From Bacillus sp. MM2020_1 (GTDB lineage: Bacteria; Bacillota; Bacilli; Bacillales; Cytobacillaceae): a stretch of 48,787 nt of DNA. The stretch covers positions 1-48,787 of the forward strand of contig JAANMP010000035.1 in assembly GCA_011250595.1 (NCBI GenBank). The letters are read 5' to 3'. Numbering within the stretch: the first letter of the stretch is position 1; every line of letters begins with the position of its first letter. The notes under the pieces are model-generated. The model was not told the origin of the DNA. It saw nothing but the letters and a program-made list of their open reading frames with translations, and did not search any database. Position numbers and translations under genes: made by a program. Positions 9,939 to 17,547 of the stretch are shown here, piece by piece.

Positions 9939-10880
9939 TTTTGCGGCAAGCGCCAATCTTTTTAATAATGACTGTCTCTCGAGATATAATCGGTGTGCTT
10001 CCTCAAGAGTTACCTCCGAAAACTTGATAATGGTGTCAGGCACCGCTTGAGCCAATTTTTGGATATCCACCGAAATCACTGTACCAATTCTCGTATAGCC
10101 ACCGGTTGTTTGGTGGTCTGCCATTAAGATGATTGGCTGGCCGCTTGCTGGGACTTGGATGCCCCCAAGTGGAATGGGGTCGGAAATGATATCTGGTCCA
10201 TTCGTATGTTGAAGCTTCGGACCATTCAGTTGATAGCCCATCCGATTCGATTGTGGTGAGACTCGATATTCGGCAGTTAAAAATTGCTTAAGGCTCCGTT
10301 CGGTAAATAGATGATGGTGCGGTCCAAGTATCACTCGAATTTGTAACTGTTTTTTATAGTCAGGAATCAAATCAGGATGGATTGATTTAGATGGTTTTCG
10401 AATTTCCGGAAAGCCAGATAATATATCCTCTTTTTCTAAGGCTCTTCCCTCATGCCCACCAAAGCTGCCATTTAGAAAGGTTGACTTACTATTTAAAACG
10501 GTGGGGACGTCCATTCCGCCTGCAATCGCAATATAGGTCCTGGCACCACGCTTGCACTGACCCACTGATACGACTTGCCCCTTTTTTATCAAAAAGCTTT
10601 TCCAAAGCTGCACTGCCTGTCCATCCACAGTTGGCGAATAATCCCCTCCGCAAATAGAAATCACCAGGTCACTTAACGCCTCAATGGTCGGACCTATGAA
10701 AGAAGCTTCCAGTACAGCTTCAGCTAACTTATTCCCCACTAATAGATTGGCTATTTGCATGGCATAAGCATCCATTGCACCTGCTGGGCTAACCCCAAAT
10801 TGCTGATAACCATATCTGCCTAAATCTTGGACGGTTGTTTGCATTCCAGGCTTAATTACCTTAAAAACAGGTGTTTTCAT
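9936..10880 (-). CDS. pxpC: PxpC: 5-oxoprolinase subunit C (biotin-dependent carboxyltransferase-like)
   Basis: 314 residues of the KipA/urea-amidolyase-related family. It contains the conserved GMQTTVQDLGRYGYQQFGV opening and the SNRMGYQL and SDPIPLGGIQVPASGQPI stretches. With PxpA and PxpB it forms the ATP-dependent prokaryotic 5-oxoprolinase, which turns pyroglutamate into glutamate. The start overlaps the pxpA stop by four bases (ATGA). In older B. subtilis naming this is KipA, once tied to the KinA inhibitor KipI. The cluster here has no KipR-type regulator beside it. Confidence 0.9.
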   Translation of the reverse strand: MKTPVFKVIKPGMQTTVQDLGRYGYQQFGVSPAGAMDAYAMQIANLLVGNKLAEAVLEASFIGPTIEALSDLVISICGGDYSPTVDGQAVQLWKSFLIKKGQVVSVGQCKRGARTYIAIAGGMDVPTVLNSKSTFLNGSFGGHEGRALEKEDILSGFPEIRKPSKSIHPDLIPDYKKQLQIRVILGPHHHLFTERSLKQFLTAEYRVSPQSNRMGYQLNGPKLQHTNGPDIISDPIPLGGIQVPASGQPIILMADHQTTGGYTRIGTVISVDIQKLAQAVPDTIIKFSEVTLEEAHRLYLERQSLLKRLALAAK

Positions 10881-11644
10881 TGCTTATCCCAGCTTTTTCT
10901 AATCGGGATATTTTCCAAAATAAGGGCCTGCTTTAATTCGGTTACGAATTCCAATGCCTTTGGACTGTCCCCATGAACACAAACTGTATCTGCCTTAATC
11001 TTAACGTCTGTCCCGTCAACAGAAGTTACTTTTCCCTCTTTAATCATCCGGATCACTCTGTTAATTGCAATCTGTGTGTCATGGATTAGTGCATTTTCTT
11101 TCGTTCGGGGTGTTAAAGTTCCATCGGGCTGGTAAGTGCGATCGGCAAATACCTCTTGTGCTACGATCAATCCTTTTTCCTCCCCAGCCTTCACTAGTTC
11201 ACTGCCAGCTAGACTGAATAAAACAAGTCCCGGATCGAAGTCAAACACTGCCGCTGCAATGGCCTTTGCTATTTCAGAATTCTTTGCGGCCATATTATAT
11301 AAGGCGCCGTGGGGCTTCACGTGTGCAAGGACGGTTCCGTTCACCTTGCAGACTGCCGCTAACGAGCCAATTTGATAAATAACCAGGTTGTATATCTCGC
11401 GTGCTGAAAGGTTCATTTCCCTCCTCCCGAAACCGGGGATGTCTGGTAAGCCAGGATGGGCCCCGATTTGTAAACGGTAGTTTTTCGACAGCCTGACGGT
11501 TTCAAACATGACATTATGGTCGCCTGCATGATAACCACAGGCAATATTTGCGGAAGAAATGTATTTTAATACTTCTTTATCGTTTCCAACGGTATATGCT
11601 CCGTAACTCTCGCCCAGGTCACTATTTAAATCCACAACAAACAT
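10877..11644 (-). CDS. pxpA: PxpA: 5-oxoprolinase subunit A (LamB/YcsF family)
   Basis: 255 residues with the family hallmarks DLNSDLGESYG at the N-terminus, SANIACGYHAGDH, and HVKPHGALYN. These residues line the metal-binding pocket of YcsF-type proteins. It is a cytoplasmic subunit of 5-oxoprolinase. The ATG at 11644 follows AAGGGGG, four bases after the pxpB stop, and its end overlaps pxpC, so the three subunits are coupled. Confidence 0.92.
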   Translation of the reverse strand: MFVVDLNSDLGESYGAYTVGNDKEVLKYISSANIACGYHAGDHNVMFETVRLSKNYRLQIGAHPGLPDIPGFGRREMNLSAREIYNLVIYQIGSLAAVCKVNGTVLAHVKPHGALYNMAAKNSEIAKAIAAAVFDFDPGLVLFSLAGSELVKAGEEKGLIVAQEVFADRTYQPDGTLTPRTKENALIHDTQIAINRVIRMIKEGKVTSVDGTDVKIKADTVCVHGDSPKALEFVTELKQALILENIPIRKSWDKQ

Positions 11645-11648
11645 CCGT

Positions 11649-12365
11649 TCAACCCCCTTCTTTTAAATAGGTAGACAATTTGTATTTCTTTTCGTCTACT
11701 AAATTCTTTATCCGTTGATATTCATTTCGAGTGATTGGAAAAAATTTAATATAATTTCCGGCTGAGATTAAATTTGGATTTTCCAGATCAAAAATTTTAA
11801 CAGGTGTGATGCCAATGATTCGCCAGCCTGACGGAACCTCAGACGGATAAATCCCCGTTTGGTCTCCCCCAATTCCAACCGATCCTGCCGGAACTCTTGG
11901 CCGGGGATATTCAAGCCGCGGGACAGATAACTGTTGGGATAGTCCGCCGAGATAGGGAAAACCCGGAACAAATCCAATCATATAAATTAAGTATTCCTTA
12001 TTGGCATGAAGATTGATGACCTCTTCCTCACTCATTTGGTGATACCGTTCAACAAAAGGGAGGTCCTGACCTGTTTTTCCGCCATAATAAACGGGAATTT
12101 CGTAAACGATTGGATGCAGAAGATTTACATCAACTGAAGTGTTACAAAGGTTCTTCACCACCGCTACTAATTTAGTGTAACTAATCCGTTCAGGCCGATA
12201 ATAAATGGCGACCGTATTATAGGCTGGCACGCATTCCACAATTCCGTTGATTTTTGAAAAATGAAGCCTGGAAGTAAAGGATTGAACTCGCTTGTGAATC
12301 GTTTCGTTGATTCCATCACCAAAACAGATTTGAATTGCTAAATCACCTAACGGCTGAATATCCAT
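11649..12365 (-). CDS. pxpB: PxpB: 5-oxoprolinase subunit B (KipI family)
   Basis: 238 residues from the ATG at 12365; an in-frame GTG at 12377 overlaps the AGGAG site and is less likely. It has the KipI/allophanate-hydrolase subunit 1 features: VPAYNTVAIYY near residue 50, then GFVPGFPYLGGL and PRPRVPAGSVGIGG. In this family it pairs with PxpC to form the ATP-using half of 5-oxoprolinase. It is the first gene of pxpBAC. Confidence 0.9.
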   Translation of the reverse strand: MDIQPLGDLAIQICFGDGINETIHKRVQSFTSRLHFSKINGIVECVPAYNTVAIYYRPERISYTKLVAVVKNLCNTSVDVNLLHPIVYEIPVYYGGKTGQDLPFVERYHQMSEEEVINLHANKEYLIYMIGFVPGFPYLGGLSQQLSVPRLEYPRPRVPAGSVGIGGDQTGIYPSEVPSGWRIIGITPVKIFDLENPNLISAGNYIKFFPITRNEYQRIKNLVDEKKYKLSTYLKEGG

Positions 12366-12531
12366 AAACACTCGCACTCCTATTTCTTGATTACTGCTTA
12401 GTCTAGCGTAATTTGTTTATTTGAAAAATTCAAATATTTTTTAACATTTATGGGCAGTTGATTTTACATAAGTTTCTATTTAAGCTAAGCTTATTCTAGC
12501 TTTAATTTTATAAAAAATGGAGGTTTTTGAT

Positions 12532-13095
12532 ATGTTTGATGTGTTAATTGTTGGAGCAGGACCTACTGGAGCAAGTGCAGCTCTATTTACAGCCAAAGCT
12601 GGGAAAAAGACAGTGGTAATTGATAATGATAAAAGTGTTACCAAACGCGCCTGGATTGAAAACCATTATGGGGTAGCAGAAATTACTGGACCAGACCTTG
12701 TTGAAACTGGGAAAAAACAAGCAACCAAATTTGGAGCAGAAATAGTCCAAGCGACTGTGTCAACTATCAGTAAAGCTGAAGGTGGTTTTAAAGTAGCAAC
12801 GGATCAAGGTGAATATGAAGCTAAACATGTAATCCTTGCGACAGGCATGTCGGTTGATCTTGCTGAAACAGCTGGCTTAACAACAAAGCCAGGTACAGAG
12901 CCAAGAATCAAGACTGTTCTTGACGTTGATGCTTCAGGAAAAACAAATATTGACGGGATTTGGGCTGCCGGGACAGTTGCTGGTGTAAGTATGCATACCA
13001 TCATTACCGCTGGCGACGGGGCTAAAGTGGCTATAAATGTTATTAGTGAACTAAACGGTGAACGTTATGTTGATCATGATGTTTTAAAGGCTTAA
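12532..13095 (+). CDS. Single-domain FAD-dependent oxidoreductase (thioredoxin-reductase-like)
   Basis: 187 residues from the ATG at 12532, preceded by GGAGG at 12519. The FAD dinucleotide motif VGAGPTGASAA lies at residues 7-17 and a second FAD motif resembles GIWAAGTVAG near 144. Compared with thioredoxin reductase (about 310 residues), the central NADPH domain and its CxxC redox pair are absent: the N- and C-terminal parts of the FAD domain are joined directly after HVILATG. The usual aspartate of the second motif (AAGD) is threonine here. It could be a flavin carrier or a partner-dependent reductase; the substrate is unknown. A VOC gene follows 29 bases later. Confidence 0.7.
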   Translation: MFDVLIVGAGPTGASAALFTAKAGKKTVVIDNDKSVTKRAWIENHYGVAEITGPDLVETGKKQATKFGAEIVQATVSTISKAEGGFKVATDQGEYEAKHVILATGMSVDLAETAGLTTKPGTEPRIKTVLDVDASGKTNIDGIWAAGTVAGVSMHTIITAGDGAKVAINVISELNGERYVDHDVLKA

Positions 13096-13124
13096 CATAG
13101 GGGTACATAAAAGGGGGAAGCCAA

Positions 13125-13508
13125 ATGGCTGTTAAGAAAATGGATCATGTCGGTGTTTACGTAAACGACCTTGATTCGGCCCTTGCATTTTATCAAGAAG
13201 TGGTTGGGTTGAAGGTAAAGGACCAGTTTACGATTGCAGACGGCTCGATTACACTGGCATTCCTTGGATTTAATGTTTCGGATGAAACAGAATTAGAATT
13301 AGTTTATGGAGGAAATCCTAATCTTCCAACTGAAGGAAGGGTCAATCACATTGCCTTCTTGGTCGATGATATTGAAGAGGAATTCAACCGTTTAAAGGGA
13401 TTAAACGTAGTTTTCATTAGTGATGAAATCGTGACTCTGCCGAATGGGTATCGTAATTTCTTTGTGCAAGGCCCTGATGGTGAAAAGGTCGAATTTTTCA
13501 AAAGATAA
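13125..13508 (+). CDS. VOC (glyoxalase/bleomycin-resistance/dioxygenase) family protein
   Basis: 127 residues with two beta-alpha-beta-beta-beta halves. The first begins KMDHVGVYVNDLDSALAFYQ and the second RVNHIAFLVDDIEEEF; metal-ligand candidates are H8, the histidine of VNHIAF and the glutamate of GEKVEFF near the end. These features fit a glyoxalase-I-like metal site, but the family covers many reactions, so no substrate is assigned. AAGGGGGAAG lies before the ATG. It is probably co-transcribed with the FAD protein and ends at a terminator. Confidence 0.85.
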   Translation: MAVKKMDHVGVYVNDLDSALAFYQEVVGLKVKDQFTIADGSITLAFLGFNVSDETELELVYGGNPNLPTEGRVNHIAFLVDDIEEEFNRLKGLNVVFISDEIVTLPNGYRNFFVQGPDGEKVEFFKR

Positions 13509-13530
13509 ATGTAAATAAGGAAAGTAAAAC

Positions 13531-13564
13531 AGAGGGACTTAGCAGCTGAGTCCCTCTTCTTTTA
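13531..13564 (+). terminator. Terminator after the VOC gene
   Basis: AGAGGGACT (13531-13539) pairs with AGTCCCTCT (13549-13557), followed by TCTTTTATT. Confidence 0.85.
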
Positions 13565-13594
13565 TTGGACCGTAGAATGATTTTTATATAAAAA

Positions 13595-13623
13595 TTGACA
13601 GTCCCTATCCTTCCTTTTAAAAT
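13595..13623 (+). promoter_or_regulatory. Putative sigma-A promoter of the 14-TM MFS gene
   Basis: TTGACA (13595-13600) and TAAAAT (13618-13623) are 17 nt apart, 60 bases before the ATG. An AT-rich stretch with TTAATTATCAATTATAA follows and could hold a repressor site. Confidence 0.7.
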
Positions 13624-13683
13624 TGGTTTAGCTTAATTATCAATTATAAAAAATAACATTTTTAAAGACTAAGGGGAAATTTT

Positions 13684-15195
13684 ATGATCAAAAAAGACAC
13701 GAATCTTAAACCAGTAGTCGCTGGTTTACTGTTGGGGATTTTAATGGCAGCGATGGACAATACAATCGTAGCTACGGCGATGGCGACGATTGTTTCAGAC
13801 TTGGGCGGTTTTGATAAATTTATCTGGGTCACCTCTGCCTATATGGTAGCGGTAATGGCTGGGATGCCGATCTTCGGTAAGTTATCTGATATGTATGGAC
13901 GGAAGCGCTTTTTTATTTTCGGATTAGTCGTCTTCCTGATTGGCTCGGCACTTTGCGGGATTGCGCAAAGCATCGTGCAATTAAGTATTTTCCGTGCCAT
14001 TCAAGGTATAGGCGGCGGGGCTCTGATGCCAATTGCCTTTACGATTGTATTCGATATTTTCCCGCCTGAAAACCGCGGGAAAATGACTGGCTTGTTAGGG
14101 GCAGTTTTCGGAGCATCCAGTGTGTTAGGACCGTTACTTGGCGCCTATATCACTGATTATATCAGTTGGCATTGGGTTTTTTATGTAAATGTACCGATTG
14201 GAATTGTTTCGATCTTTTTAATCGTTCGTTATTATCATGAATCCTTGCAGCATTCCAAGCAAAAGGTTGACTGGCTTGGGGCGACTACACTGGTCATATC
14301 AGTTGTTAGTTTAATGTTTGCGCTTGAACTGGGCGGGAAAGAATACGCTTGGGATTCGACACCTATTATTGGTTTGTTTGCAAGTTTCTTCGTCTTTTTT
14401 GTAGCCTTTTTCATCGCGGAATTTAAGGCTGCTGAACCGATTTTACCGCTTTGGCTGTTCAAAAGACGTTTATTTGCCACATCACAAATCTTGTCGTTTT
14501 TATATGGCGGAACGTTTATTATCTTAACTGTGTTTATCCCAATCTTCGTTCAAGCGGTCTATGGCGGGTCGGCTAAGAATGCCGGATTAATTTTGACACC
14601 AATGATGCTCGGGTCCGTTGCCGGGAGTTCTGTGGGCGGTATTTTCTTAACGAAGACCTCCTATCGTAATTTAATGATAGTTTCGATTATTTCATATGTT
14701 GTTGGCATGTACTTGCTTGGCACATTGACGGTGGATACCGCTCGCTGGCTGCTGACGATTTACATGATTTTAGTTGGCTTTGGGGTTGGCTTTTCCTTTT
14801 CCTTATTGCCGACAGCATCTATGCACAATTTGGAGCCGCAATACCGCGGGACAGCCAACTCCACAAATTCATTTTTACGATCATTCGGTATGACACTTGG
14901 GGTAACGATCTTTGGAAGTCTGCAAAATAACTTATTTACTGATAAACTCAAAGATGCGTTCAAAGGCATGCAGGGGGCAGGAAATTTTAAAATGGGCGAT
15001 CCGCGCCAAATTTTCCAAGCAAGTGAGCGCTCGAAAATACCAGATTTTATTTTAGATAAGATTGTTCATGCGATGTCCGTTTCGATTACACATACCTTTT
15101 TGCTCACACTTATTCCAATCGGGATTGCGGCGATTACGATCTTTTTTATGGGCAATGCCCGGGTAGAAGTTAGTAAGAAACCTGCGAAAAGCTAA
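13684..15195 (+). CDS. DHA2-family MFS multidrug exporter (14 TM)
   Basis: 503 residues, with about 14 hydrophobic segments. It carries the DHA2 signature MDNTIVATAMATIVSDLGG in TM1, the loop motif GKLSDMYGRKR after TM2, and motif C (GAVFGASSVLGPLLGAY) in TM5, which marks drug:proton antiporters such as EmrB/QacA/LmrB. It is expected in the cytoplasmic membrane as a proton-driven exporter; the substrate is unknown. AAGGGG lies before the ATG. It is monocistronic, with its own promoter and terminator. Confidence 0.88.
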   Translation: MIKKDTNLKPVVAGLLLGILMAAMDNTIVATAMATIVSDLGGFDKFIWVTSAYMVAVMAGMPIFGKLSDMYGRKRFFIFGLVVFLIGSALCGIAQSIVQLSIFRAIQGIGGGALMPIAFTIVFDIFPPENRGKMTGLLGAVFGASSVLGPLLGAYITDYISWHWVFYVNVPIGIVSIFLIVRYYHESLQHSKQKVDWLGATTLVISVVSLMFALELGGKEYAWDSTPIIGLFASFFVFFVAFFIAEFKAAEPILPLWLFKRRLFATSQILSFLYGGTFIILTVFIPIFVQAVYGGSAKNAGLILTPMMLGSVAGSSVGGIFLTKTSYRNLMIVSIISYVVGMYLLGTLTVDTARWLLTIYMILVGFGVGFSFSLLPTASMHNLEPQYRGTANSTNSFLRSFGMTLGVTIFGSLQNNLFTDKLKDAFKGMQGAGNFKMGDPRQIFQASERSKIPDFILDKIVHAMSVSITHTFLLTLIPIGIAAITIFFMGNARVEVSKKPAKS

Positions 15196-15231
15196 AACGG
15201 AGCGCCCGTATGGCGTCGTTTCTTATACATG

Positions 15232-15273
15232 AATAAGCACTTGGGCGGTTGTGTTCCAAGTGCTTATTTTTGT
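15232..15273 (+). terminator. Terminator after the MFS exporter
   Basis: AATAAGCACTTGG (15232-15244) and CCAAGTGCTTATT (15256-15268) form a perfect 13-bp stem followed by TTTTG. Confidence 0.9.
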
Positions 15274-15404
15274 TTTCTTATTCTGCAAACTTACCGGCTC
15301 GGAAAGAATTATATCCGAAAATATTTTACAAGAATCGATAAAATTCGGCAGGAATTTCAGTATTCTTATTAGAATTCATTCTTAAAACGAGAGGAGTGAT
15401 AAGT

Positions 15405-16379
15405 TTGATCATGAAAGAAAGGACAAAACCATTAGTTATGCTTATTTTAGAAGCATTACTGCGGCGTCTTCCCTACAGTCACAAAAAGTACCAGCAGATT
15501 TTAGAAGAGCTTGGAAGGAGGCAGGCCGGCTACATTGGTGAGAAATCGCTTGATTACTACTATCGTGAGCTTCCACATCAGAAATATATGATCCTCCACG
15601 ATTTAAACCTTCCTGATGGTGACTACAACTGCCAAATCGATACCCTTCTTCTTACACCTGAATTTGCCCTAGCGATTGATGTGAAAAATATGGCTGGAAA
15701 GTTACTAGTTGATACTGAAAATGAACAGTTTATTCAAATCAACAATGGTATTGAAAAAGGATACCCTTATCCGATTGCACAGGGAGAAAGACATCAAAAA
15801 TACTTACAGAAACTTCTTGCTGCCAATCATTTACCCCCAGTTCCAGTTGAGTATTTAGTGGTGATTAGTAATAGCTATACTACATACGCTGTGACAGGAA
15901 AAAGTACCCACAAGTTTAAACCCCGAATTTGTAAGTCCGATGTCTTCTTAAACAAAATTTCCCTTTTAGAGAAACAATATACGAAACCGCTTCTGACCGC
16001 CAAAGAGCTCAAGAAACTTTGCCGTCTACTCGTGAAAATGAATACCCTTCCAACAAGCTATGTATTAAATAAATATGGTATTCAGAAATATGACCTGTTA
16101 CCCGGTGTCCTCTGTCATATCCACTCTAATCATTCCCTAGTCCGTAAGAACCAAAAATGGTACTGTGCTGCCTGCGATACTTTTTCTAAAGATGCACATA
16201 TTTACGCACTGAACGATTACTTTCTGCTGATTGGCCCGACGATAACAAATAAGCAGTTTCGGGAATTTGCTCATATAAAATCAAGACACTCTGCGAAAAG
16301 ATTATTACAATCCTGTAACCTTCAATGCTCTGGTAAAAACAGATACCTGTACTACTATCCAAAGACCATCCCTTGGTGA
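15405..16379 (+). CDS. NERD-domain protein (nuclease-related) with C-terminal zinc-ribbon-like region
   Basis: 324 residues from a TTG at 15405, eight bases after AGAGGAG; ATG at 15411 is the alternative. The NERD domain (about residues 35-150) shows NCQIDTLLLTPEFALAIDVKN, the D...(D/E)xK pattern of the restriction-endonuclease-like fold. A Cys/His cluster near residue 235-265 (CHIHSNHS...CAACDTF) resembles a zinc ribbon. NERD proteins are thought to act in DNA processing, but no defined role is known for this branch. It stands alone and is followed by a 21-bp repeat array. Confidence 0.8.
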   Translation: MIMKERTKPLVMLILEALLRRLPYSHKKYQQILEELGRRQAGYIGEKSLDYYYRELPHQKYMILHDLNLPDGDYNCQIDTLLLTPEFALAIDVKNMAGKLLVDTENEQFIQINNGIEKGYPYPIAQGERHQKYLQKLLAANHLPPVPVEYLVVISNSYTTYAVTGKSTHKFKPRICKSDVFLNKISLLEKQYTKPLLTAKELKKLCRLLVKMNTLPTSYVLNKYGIQKYDLLPGVLCHIHSNHSLVRKNQKWYCAACDTFSKDAHIYALNDYFLLIGPTITNKQFREFAHIKSRHSAKRLLQSCNLQCSGKNRYLYYYPKTIPW

Positions 16380-16418
16380 GTTTCAGTTTGAATTTTCTAA
16401 ATAAAAGGTGAAATTGAG

Positions 16419-16523
16419 ATTCGCTCATTGGATGGCAAAATTCGCTCATTGAATACTGAAATCCGCTCATTGGACACATAAATCCGCTCATTGAATATGG
16501 AAATCTGCTGATAGAGCAATAAA
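16419..16523. repeat. Tandem array with exact 21-bp period, consensus ATYCGCTCATTG
   Basis: Units begin at 16419, 16440, 16461, 16482 and a decayed one at 16503. Each starts ATTCGCTCATTG or ATCCGCTCATTG, followed by about 9 variable bases. Because 21 bp is seven codons, the minus strand reads as a heptapeptide series (MSGF..., MSEF...), but that frame has no ribosome binding site and runs antisense into the NERD gene, so coding is unlikely. The layout matches the ATTCCGCC array at 8028 with a different core. Confidence 0.85.
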
Positions 16524-16560
16524 ATTATGCTTAAGCCTCCTGATTAGCAGTAAAAACCAA

Positions 16561-16590
16561 TAAAGGACACCTAATTTAGGTGTCCTCAAT
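16561..16590 (-). terminator. Inverted repeat, probable terminator of the minus-strand gene
   Basis: GGACACCTAA (16565-16574) pairs with TTAGGTGTCC (16576-16585). On the minus strand it is followed by TTTATTGGTTTTT. It lies 35 bases past the stop of the gene at 16625. Confidence 0.6.
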
Positions 16591-16624
16591 TAAAAACTTA
16601 AGAAAAGCGAGCTTTTTTACAACT

Positions 16625-17023
16625 TTATACTTCAATATCCTTGCCTTCTTCAACGACATGGAACAATAAATGGGCTAAATGATGAATTGGGCCGTATTCT
16701 TCTTGGTCTTCATCGTCAGGTTCCTCATTAAACTCCATGTCATTTAAGAATAAGGCTACAAATTCGTAAAAATCTTTCAACTGGAAGGAATAGCAGCCCA
16801 CGGGGTCCTCATTTTCTTCCTCATATTGCAATACCATGTAGGAGAGGTCGCCGTCCTCATCTTCCGCATCAAAAAACACAAATAGACCAATGTTTGTGTC
16901 GAGCTCGAATAAATGCCTTGTTCCACCTTCTGTTGCTTTCGTAAAATCTTCCTGGCTTAGTTTTTGAATCTGCATGCTATCTACATTATCTTCTTGATGG
17001 AATCCGACAACAAATGATTTCAT
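16625..17023 (-). CDS. Acidic cytosolic protein of unknown function
   Basis: 132 residues from the ATG at 17023, which has a strong AAGGAGG site; the frame is open further upstream but without a binding site. I do not recognise a characterised family. The protein is very acidic (clusters such as EDEDGD and EEPDDEDQEE), has no signal peptide or membrane segment, and looks like a small folded domain with alternating hydrophobic stretches (GLFVFFDAE, YEFVALFL). It lies downstream of the peptide-signalling cassette in the same direction, but two candidate terminators lie between, so co-regulation is only a possibility. Confidence 0.75.
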   Translation of the reverse strand: MKSFVVGFHQEDNVDSMQIQKLSQEDFTKATEGGTRHLFELDTNIGLFVFFDAEDEDGDLSYMVLQYEEENEDPVGCYSFQLKDFYEFVALFLNDMEFNEEPDDEDQEEYGPIHHLAHLLFHVVEEGKDIEV

Positions 17024-17050
17024 GATTTCCTCCTTCAAACAATTACCTAA

Positions 17051-17092
17051 TAAAAACACATGCCTATAGCATGCCCTGCACCTGGCATGTTT
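17051..17092 (-). terminator. Weak terminator after the 50-residue gene
   Basis: On the minus strand ACATGCC (from 17090) and GGCATGT (to 17058) can pair around a loop that itself holds GCATGC, followed by GTTTTTATT. The stem is short. Confidence 0.4.
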
Positions 17093-17116
17093 CATTCCTT
17101 CAATTCTTAAAATAGA

Positions 17117-17269
17117 TTAATCACACTGTTTTTCTGACTCTTCATTTAGGAGTGTATTTTCACCTGGAGCGAAATGAACGGACTGTAAACTCATTTTCGG
17201 CTCAAGTCCAAAAAGATCTTTGTCAGATTTACTTTTATTGCTTTCACTCAGAGATTTTTCCTTCTCCAT
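17117..17269 (-). CDS. Small hypothetical protein (50 residues)
   Basis: The ATG at 17269 follows AGAGGTG by six bases; longer in-frame starts lack such a site. The product starts MEKEKSLSESNKSK and is hydrophilic with no signal or membrane segment. I do not recognise it. Its real existence rests on the ribosome binding site and on its place between the pro-peptide gene and the acidic protein gene, all on one strand. Confidence 0.45.
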   Translation of the reverse strand: MEKEKSLSESNKSKSDKDLFGLEPKMSLQSVHFAPGENTLLNEESEKQCD

Positions 17270-17342
17270 TCCAAGCACCTCTTTCAAAAGTGATAATTTC
17301 CTAGTATTGTCTGCCTTATATTTGATTAACATTCCAATTCGC

Positions 17343-17375
17343 AAAAAAAATCCCTGATATGTTCAGGAATTTTTT
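17343..17375 (-). terminator. Terminator after the pro-peptide gene
   Basis: On the minus strand AAATTCCTGA and TCAGGGATTT (17372-17363 and 17357-17348) form a 10-bp stem with one G-T pair, followed by a run of T. It ends the receptor/peptide unit 12 bases after the peptide stop. Confidence 0.8.
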
Positions 17376-17383
17376 GATTACAA

Positions 17384-17527
17384 TCAGCCAATTGGCGGTT
17401 GAATGGGATGGTTGGAAGGAGCCGTGTAGGCAACATCATTGCTGGGGGTAGACACCTTTACTTCCTTAGATGAAGCAAACAGAGCGATGAGCGAGATTGA
17501 AAACACGATGACAACAAACTTTTTCAT
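17384..17527 (-). CDS. Secreted signalling pro-peptide, NprX/PapR-like (47 residues)
   Basis: A 47-codon gene with a near-perfect GGAGG site eight bases before its ATG, 20 bases after the stop of the receptor gene. The product begins MKKFVVIVFSISLIALFA, a typical Sec signal sequence, then a polar stretch (KEVKVSTPSNDVAYTAP), and ends SNHPIQPPIG. This is the build of RRNPP pro-peptides: signal, spacer, and a C-terminal 5-8-residue active peptide released by proteases and re-imported by an oligopeptide permease. The Pro-rich, Ile-Gly end recalls the mature NprX peptide (SKPDIVG). The active form is inferred to be the last 7-8 residues. The gene is too short for common ORF cut-offs. Confidence 0.8.
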   Translation of the reverse strand: MKKFVVIVFSISLIALFASSKEVKVSTPSNDVAYTAPSNHPIQPPIG

Positions 17528-17547
17528 ATAAATTTCCTCCTTCTAGT

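Noticed and set aside
16186..16491. Minus-strand ORF of heptapeptide repeats (MSGF/MSEF)
   Set aside because: It has no ribosome binding site and runs antisense into the NERD gene; the heptads follow from the 21-bp DNA period.
16419..16523. CRISPR array at 16419 (and likewise 8028)
   Set aside because: Units are about 21 bp in all, with a 12-bp core and 9-bp remainder; CRISPR repeats and spacers are each longer, and there is no cas gene.
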